DNA from: Cyathus striatus
Taxonomy: Eukaryota; Basidiomycota; Agaricomycetes; Agaricales; Nidulariaceae
DNA: 64,000 nucleotides
Reading direction: 5' to 3'
NCBI GenBank assembly: GCA_025738555.1
Contig: JAOVFP010000001.1
Location: forward strand, 2,914,001 to 2,978,000
Part shown: positions 60,779 to 64,000 of the stretch, one piece after another
Position numbering within the stretch: the stretch's first letter is position 1
Layout: every line of letters begins with the position of its first letter
Notes under the pieces: generated by a model
Told to the model about the DNA's origin: nothing
The model's input: only the letters and a program-made list of their open reading frames with translations
The model's database searches: none
Program-made: the position numbers and the translations under genes

Positions 60779-61249
60779 TTCGGGATTGGACAAGGCATGT
60801 TCCCTCTAGCTTTTATAGCATGCATCATCTAAAAACAGGACCGCACAGCAAAAGATATAGAAAGATGTGAAGCGGTAATGAAAATACAAAGCTCTTCTAA
60901 TACGGGATGCGTGAGATGCGTTTTGCTTTAAGGTTTAACCAAGTGAGACAGACTGAATCTGTCCTGTCGGGACTCAGCCCTCGGTCCCGATAGTTAGTGG
61001 AACTTTACTGCTCTAACCCGTTCCGCAACATTTGAACATTGCTGTTGCATTCCATGATCAAACTACTTATATGATATTTTTTGTTTGAATCGAATGCAAC
61101 CGTTGAATAAATATTAAACCACTCACCTTTGCAATGAAATGATCAGATGACGTTCCACTTATAATGTTGTGCAAGAACAATGGCACTACCATCCGCAAAT
61201 CACGCCTAATTCCCTCCATCTGCATTTCCGGATCAGTATACTATGAAAC
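60779..61249. other. Upstream of the membrane gene, one possible stray exon
   Basis: On the minus strand 61240-61130 reads MQMEGIRRDLRMVVPLFLHN and SDHFIAK followed by a GTGAGT donor, but no partner exon is evident. It may be the 5' part of another gene or a remnant. Confidence 0.25.
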
Positions 61250-61510
61250 AGAGAACATGCCAATGAATAGAAAGAAAATTTAAAGGATAAAACTTGAGTA
61301 GAAACAAATACGGCCTTCAGTAAACTGTTTTGCGGCATTCATTGGGACTTGGTAAAGCGGGATACCGACGATCTTGAGTCCTGTTGAGTAATAGCGACGT
61401 TCGGAGCGATATGGGGATGTCGGCGTTCGAGGGAATCAGCGGGAAGGGACAAGTGAGAGGGGGAGAGCAAACGCGAACAGCGCGTCGATGCGCGCATCAG
61501 TTGATTACGT
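61250..61510 (-). pseudogene. Fragment related to the second hAT frame
   Basis: Starts near 61495 (MRASTRCSRLLSPSHLSL) and contains SLERRHPHIAPNVAITQQ, then a small frameshift and LKIVGIPLYQ. Related to 27698-28012 inside the hAT element, but with many CpGs intact. It could be the source gene or a less-decayed transposon remnant. Confidence 0.45.
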
Positions 61511-62232
61511 AATAGAAATAAACTTGTGGGAAAAAAAACACCTAGCTTGTTTCGAACTCAAGCCCTCATCGATACTTTGTTTGATGTAGTCTATTTTACC
61601 GCTCAGCAACTCCGCTGTGTTTAAACTTTAAAACTAAGCTGTACTGAGATCAACCGGTCCTTTGTACACCCAATTTTGATTTTACATTTATTTCTTATTT
61701 AGACCGTTAAAATTGAATTTAAGAACATGAAAATATTTGCAACACGTATTAGCACTTACATGTAAAGTTAAAGAATACAAAAACAAGAAACGAAGTTATT
61801 ATATGTCTTTTACATGTTTTTGGACATTTCGGCTCGGCACCATTCCATTGTACACTGTCACATTGTTGTGACATGTACTAGCAAATTGTGACTGATATCC
61901 CTGATCAGGGTTTGTGACAGGGACCTTCCATGTCACGGATCTCATGAAATTTCAGAAAAGACAGTAAATTTAACATCCTACAGCTCTTAAAAAAAGTATG
62001 TAAATTAAGAGAACACATATTGTTTTTATTATAAATGAGGCAAAAATTGATATGGAAGCACCCCATCTCGAGAAAATGGGCAGTGTACAAGGGATTGGTA
62101 CTGTACAAAGGACCGGTGTGACTCAGTATACTGTAACATAGGGCGGGAGGAGCACCGCGCAAAAATATTTCCACATTTGGTAATATCACGTGGTGTCATA
62201 GTGGGGGAGACGAACGATTGTCTTTTGTGAAT
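61511..62232. other. Non-coding region
   Basis: AT-rich stretch with no supported gene. It carries GTGACA-type motifs near 61860-61920. Confidence 0.4.
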
Positions 62233-62438
62233 AGACCGGTAGCCGGTCGGTTACGTGATACTGCGTTCACGTGATATGAAAGATGAAATCTTGTCGATAT
62301 ACCGACCGGTCCAACTCGCTGGCTTTTGGCAGGCCATCCCTTATCAAACTTTGAGGCCCGATTTGGACAGACATGTCCGTCGTCAATTGCTCGCTTTCGC
62401 TCACTCCCCGCGTCCTTCCCCTCATCCCTCCCTCCCTC
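62233..62438 (+). repeat. 206-bp leader repeat, left arm
   Basis: Identical in reverse complement to 63256-63461. It contains ACCGGTAGCCGGTCGG, two TCACGTGAT/TACGTGAT boxes and a pyrimidine-rich end. It sits directly upstream of the MAENTPV frame, as its partner does for the helicase fragment. Confidence 0.9.
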
Positions 62439-62472
62439 TCCCTCCTCTCTCCCTCCTTTCGCTTTCATTTTT

Positions 62473-62793
62473 ATGGCTGAAAACACTCCAGTCACGAAGC
62501 AGTCGCGCAAGAGACGTCGTATGGCCCCTTATGAGCAGCAAGTAGTGCTCAGCGACATTACCCCACACAGCATCGATCCCAGCACACTACAGCAAGCATT
62601 TCAACACTGTCAACTTTCTGATGAAAGTTCGAGCTCTGGCAGAACGGAAGGATGGGATGGTGAGGAAGGGATTGGAGGAAGGATAAATGGGGGAGCTGGA
62701 GACGTTGGTCTGTTGGCAGGTGGGGGCAACGAGATTGACCACTGGTTTGTACATTTTCAGGCCATATACTTCTTATTACAATATGTCATTTAG
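62473..62793 (+). CDS. Hypothetical basic N-terminus, convergent with helicase fragment
   Basis: ATG at 62473: MAENTPVTKQSRKRRRMAPY, a likely nuclear localisation signal, then LSDITPHSIDPSTLQQAFQH, a Ser-rich turn and a Gly-rich stretch ending GNEIDHW. A GT donor may follow at about 62744. Further on, 62793 is a stop. The upstream ATG at 62326 lies in the repeated leader and is less likely. The downstream part seems cut off where it meets the helicase fragment. Unknown function. Confidence 0.5.
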   Translation: MAENTPVTKQSRKRRRMAPYEQQVVLSDITPHSIDPSTLQQAFQHCQLSDESSSSGRTEGWDGEEGIGGRINGGAGDVGLLAGGGNEIDHWFVHFQAIYFLLQYVI

Positions 62794-62822
62794 CGAGGCC
62801 AATATATTTCATTCTCTGGAAA

Positions 62823-63203
62823 CTATAGGAAAGAGGGCACCAAAGAAGAGTCTAACCGAGAAAGTGAACGGATCGAAATTTCATGTGGAAAAAGCAGCAA
62901 TGGTAAGATTAGACAGAGTGTTTTGCCATACCCAGTTCCCACATCAACCAGTGAATCCCATCCTTTCAACAGAGCCAAAGTCGCCTTCATCTGAAACTCT
63001 CGAGGTGCGATACGTCCGGAGGAGACCACGTATATAGCAAGAGTTGCCTTGAGCCCTAGTAGAACGAGTTTCTTGGGGTATTCAGCCCAGAATTCAGGTG
63101 GAAGTCTTCTCTCAGCAGGAATGAGTTGTTCAAACAGCTTTTGTGCGCATTCCAGACGTTTTATATTGCGGATTTCAGCCAGTGAGATGGTGGAATGGTC
63201 CAT
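62823..63203 (-). pseudogene. RecQ-like DNA helicase, truncated after Walker A
   Basis: ATG at 63203 (MDHSTISLAEIRNIKRLE). Contains AERRLPPEFWAEYPKKLVLL, a Q-motif-like APREFQMKATLALLKGWDSL and Walker A VDVGTGYGKTLCLILPLLL, then diverges after HEISI and stops. All later helicase motifs are missing. Related helicases are often multicopy in fungi, including near telomeres. An in-frame upstream Met at 63368 lies in the shared leader. Confidence 0.78.
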
Positions 63204-63255
63204 TACGATGGTAAATGGACAAGTAACAAGGGAAAGCACAGTGCGTAGCAGAGGG

Positions 63256-63461
63256 GAGGGAGGGAGGGATGAGGGGAAGGACGCGGGGAGTGAGCGAAAG
63301 CGAGCAATTGACGACGGACATGTCTGTCCAAATCGGGCCTCAAAGTTTGATAAGGGATGGCCTGCCAAAAGCCAGCGAGTTGGACCGGTCGGTATATCGA
63401 CAAGATTTCATCTTTCATATCACGTGAACGCAGTATCACGTAACCGACCGGCTACCGGTCT
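63256..63461 (-). repeat. 206-bp leader repeat, right arm
   Basis: Mirror of 62233-62438. Ends abruptly on the inner side in GAGGGAGGGAGGG, where the two arms differ after the shared CCTCCCTC. The pair is about 0.8 kb apart and flanks two convergent coding starts. Confidence 0.9.
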
Positions 63462-63519
63462 ATTTTGTGAAAGCCGAGGCCCGAGTCCCGACGTCTCGTA
63501 CTACTTATGCTCATTGTCA

Positions 63520-63650
63520 GCTCTTCTTTGGCTCTTCTGACTCTGATTCCCTGTACCATGAAGCCCATAGAGTAAAACACCACCCATATATTCTCAACGT
63601 CGAACGCAAGATGCGAACGCACTAGGAAATTTGAGTTGCTGGGAGTCGGA
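63520..63650 (-). pseudogene. AAA ATPase fragment with broken Walker A
   Basis: Minus-strand frames give QLKFPSAFASCVRR and then MGGVLLYGLHGTGNQ, matching RLKFPSAFVSGVLGRES and MGGVLLYGPPGTGKT of the intact gene across exon 4. The P-loop has lost PP and the catalytic Lys. A relic of a further paralog. Confidence 0.75.
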
Positions 63651-63665
63651 GGGTACAGAAGGAGG

Positions 63666-64000
63666 ACGATGGTCTTCAGTATACGACAAGAAGTTAGGAC
63701 AGAGAGCAGAAGCAAGACCACCAGCAGGGTACGGGATACCCATGTGCAGCAGTGAACTTCGAGTGGAGTTAGCATTCTTGTGGGCTATTATGGTATGTCC
63801 TCGCCACTTTGAAGTAAAAGAGACGCTGATAAGGCTTATTAGGGACCTGTACGAACTAGCGTCCGTTAGGGAACTTTTCCTTTCACTTTGCTTTGTTGGG
63901 ATTAGGGGATATGGCTGGAGATGCTGTTCCACTCCCCTGCGAGGCATGTTCCAGAGTATAATATCCCGAGTTTCATGCATAGCTTTGCTGGTGCCAGACT
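63666..64000. other. Window end, nothing supported
   Basis: A minus-strand open frame continues to 63980 but has no recognisable features before the AAA fragment. Confidence 0.35.

Overview
This window looks like nuclear DNA of a basidiomycete fungus, probably an agaricomycete. The evidence is: genes cut by many short GT-AG introns of about 50 bp; two intron-rich seven-helix membrane proteins of a kind expanded in basidiomycetes (one with the DUF6533-type N-terminus); a RecQ-like helicase fragment; and Ty3 and Ty1 retrotransposons of agaricomycete character. Species cannot be named. There are no bacterial operons, rRNA genes or CRISPR arrays.

Layout. (1) 1-6813 and 49951-56765 are the two arms of a nearly identical inverted repeat of about 6.8 kb. 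Each arm holds a complete nine-exon gene for a long AAA+ ATPase (1288-5677 on +, 51087-55476 on -). The left arm reaches the window edge. (2) 6814-49950 is a 43-kb island made almost wholly of nested transposons. It contains a 14.5-kb Helitron (7625-22145) carrying five tandem copies of an unrecognised intron-bearing gene; a hAT element with an 8-bp target duplication (23621-28276); a decayed Ty3/gypsy chromovirus (29310-34662); a 1476-bp non-autonomous hAT-like element (35182-36657); a complete but stop-ridden Ty1/copia element with 331-bp LTRs (37706-43081); a seven-helix gene (44753-47575) split by a 1470-bp DNA transposon; and a tRNA-derived SINE with a 17-bp target duplication (48232-48481). 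(3) 56594-64000, outside the right arm, holds decayed AAA paralogs joined head to head, a DUF6533-type seven-helix gene on the minus strand, and two convergent gene starts sharing an identical 206-bp leader, one of them a truncated RecQ-like helicase.

How it fits together. A second inverted duplication (22146-23771 plus 7373-7624, against 34663-36540) shows the Helitron insertion directly, because the right-hand copy is the empty site. Comparing these copies, and the two copia LTRs, shows that decay is almost entirely CpG to TpG/CpA. Most internal stops in the Helitron, gypsy and copia coding regions are TGA where an arginine CGA would fit. This points to CpG methylation and deamination of repeats. 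By contrast the AAA-gene arms differ, as far as could be checked by eye, only in homopolymer lengths. They are therefore either a very recent duplication, homogenised by gene conversion, or partly an assembly product.
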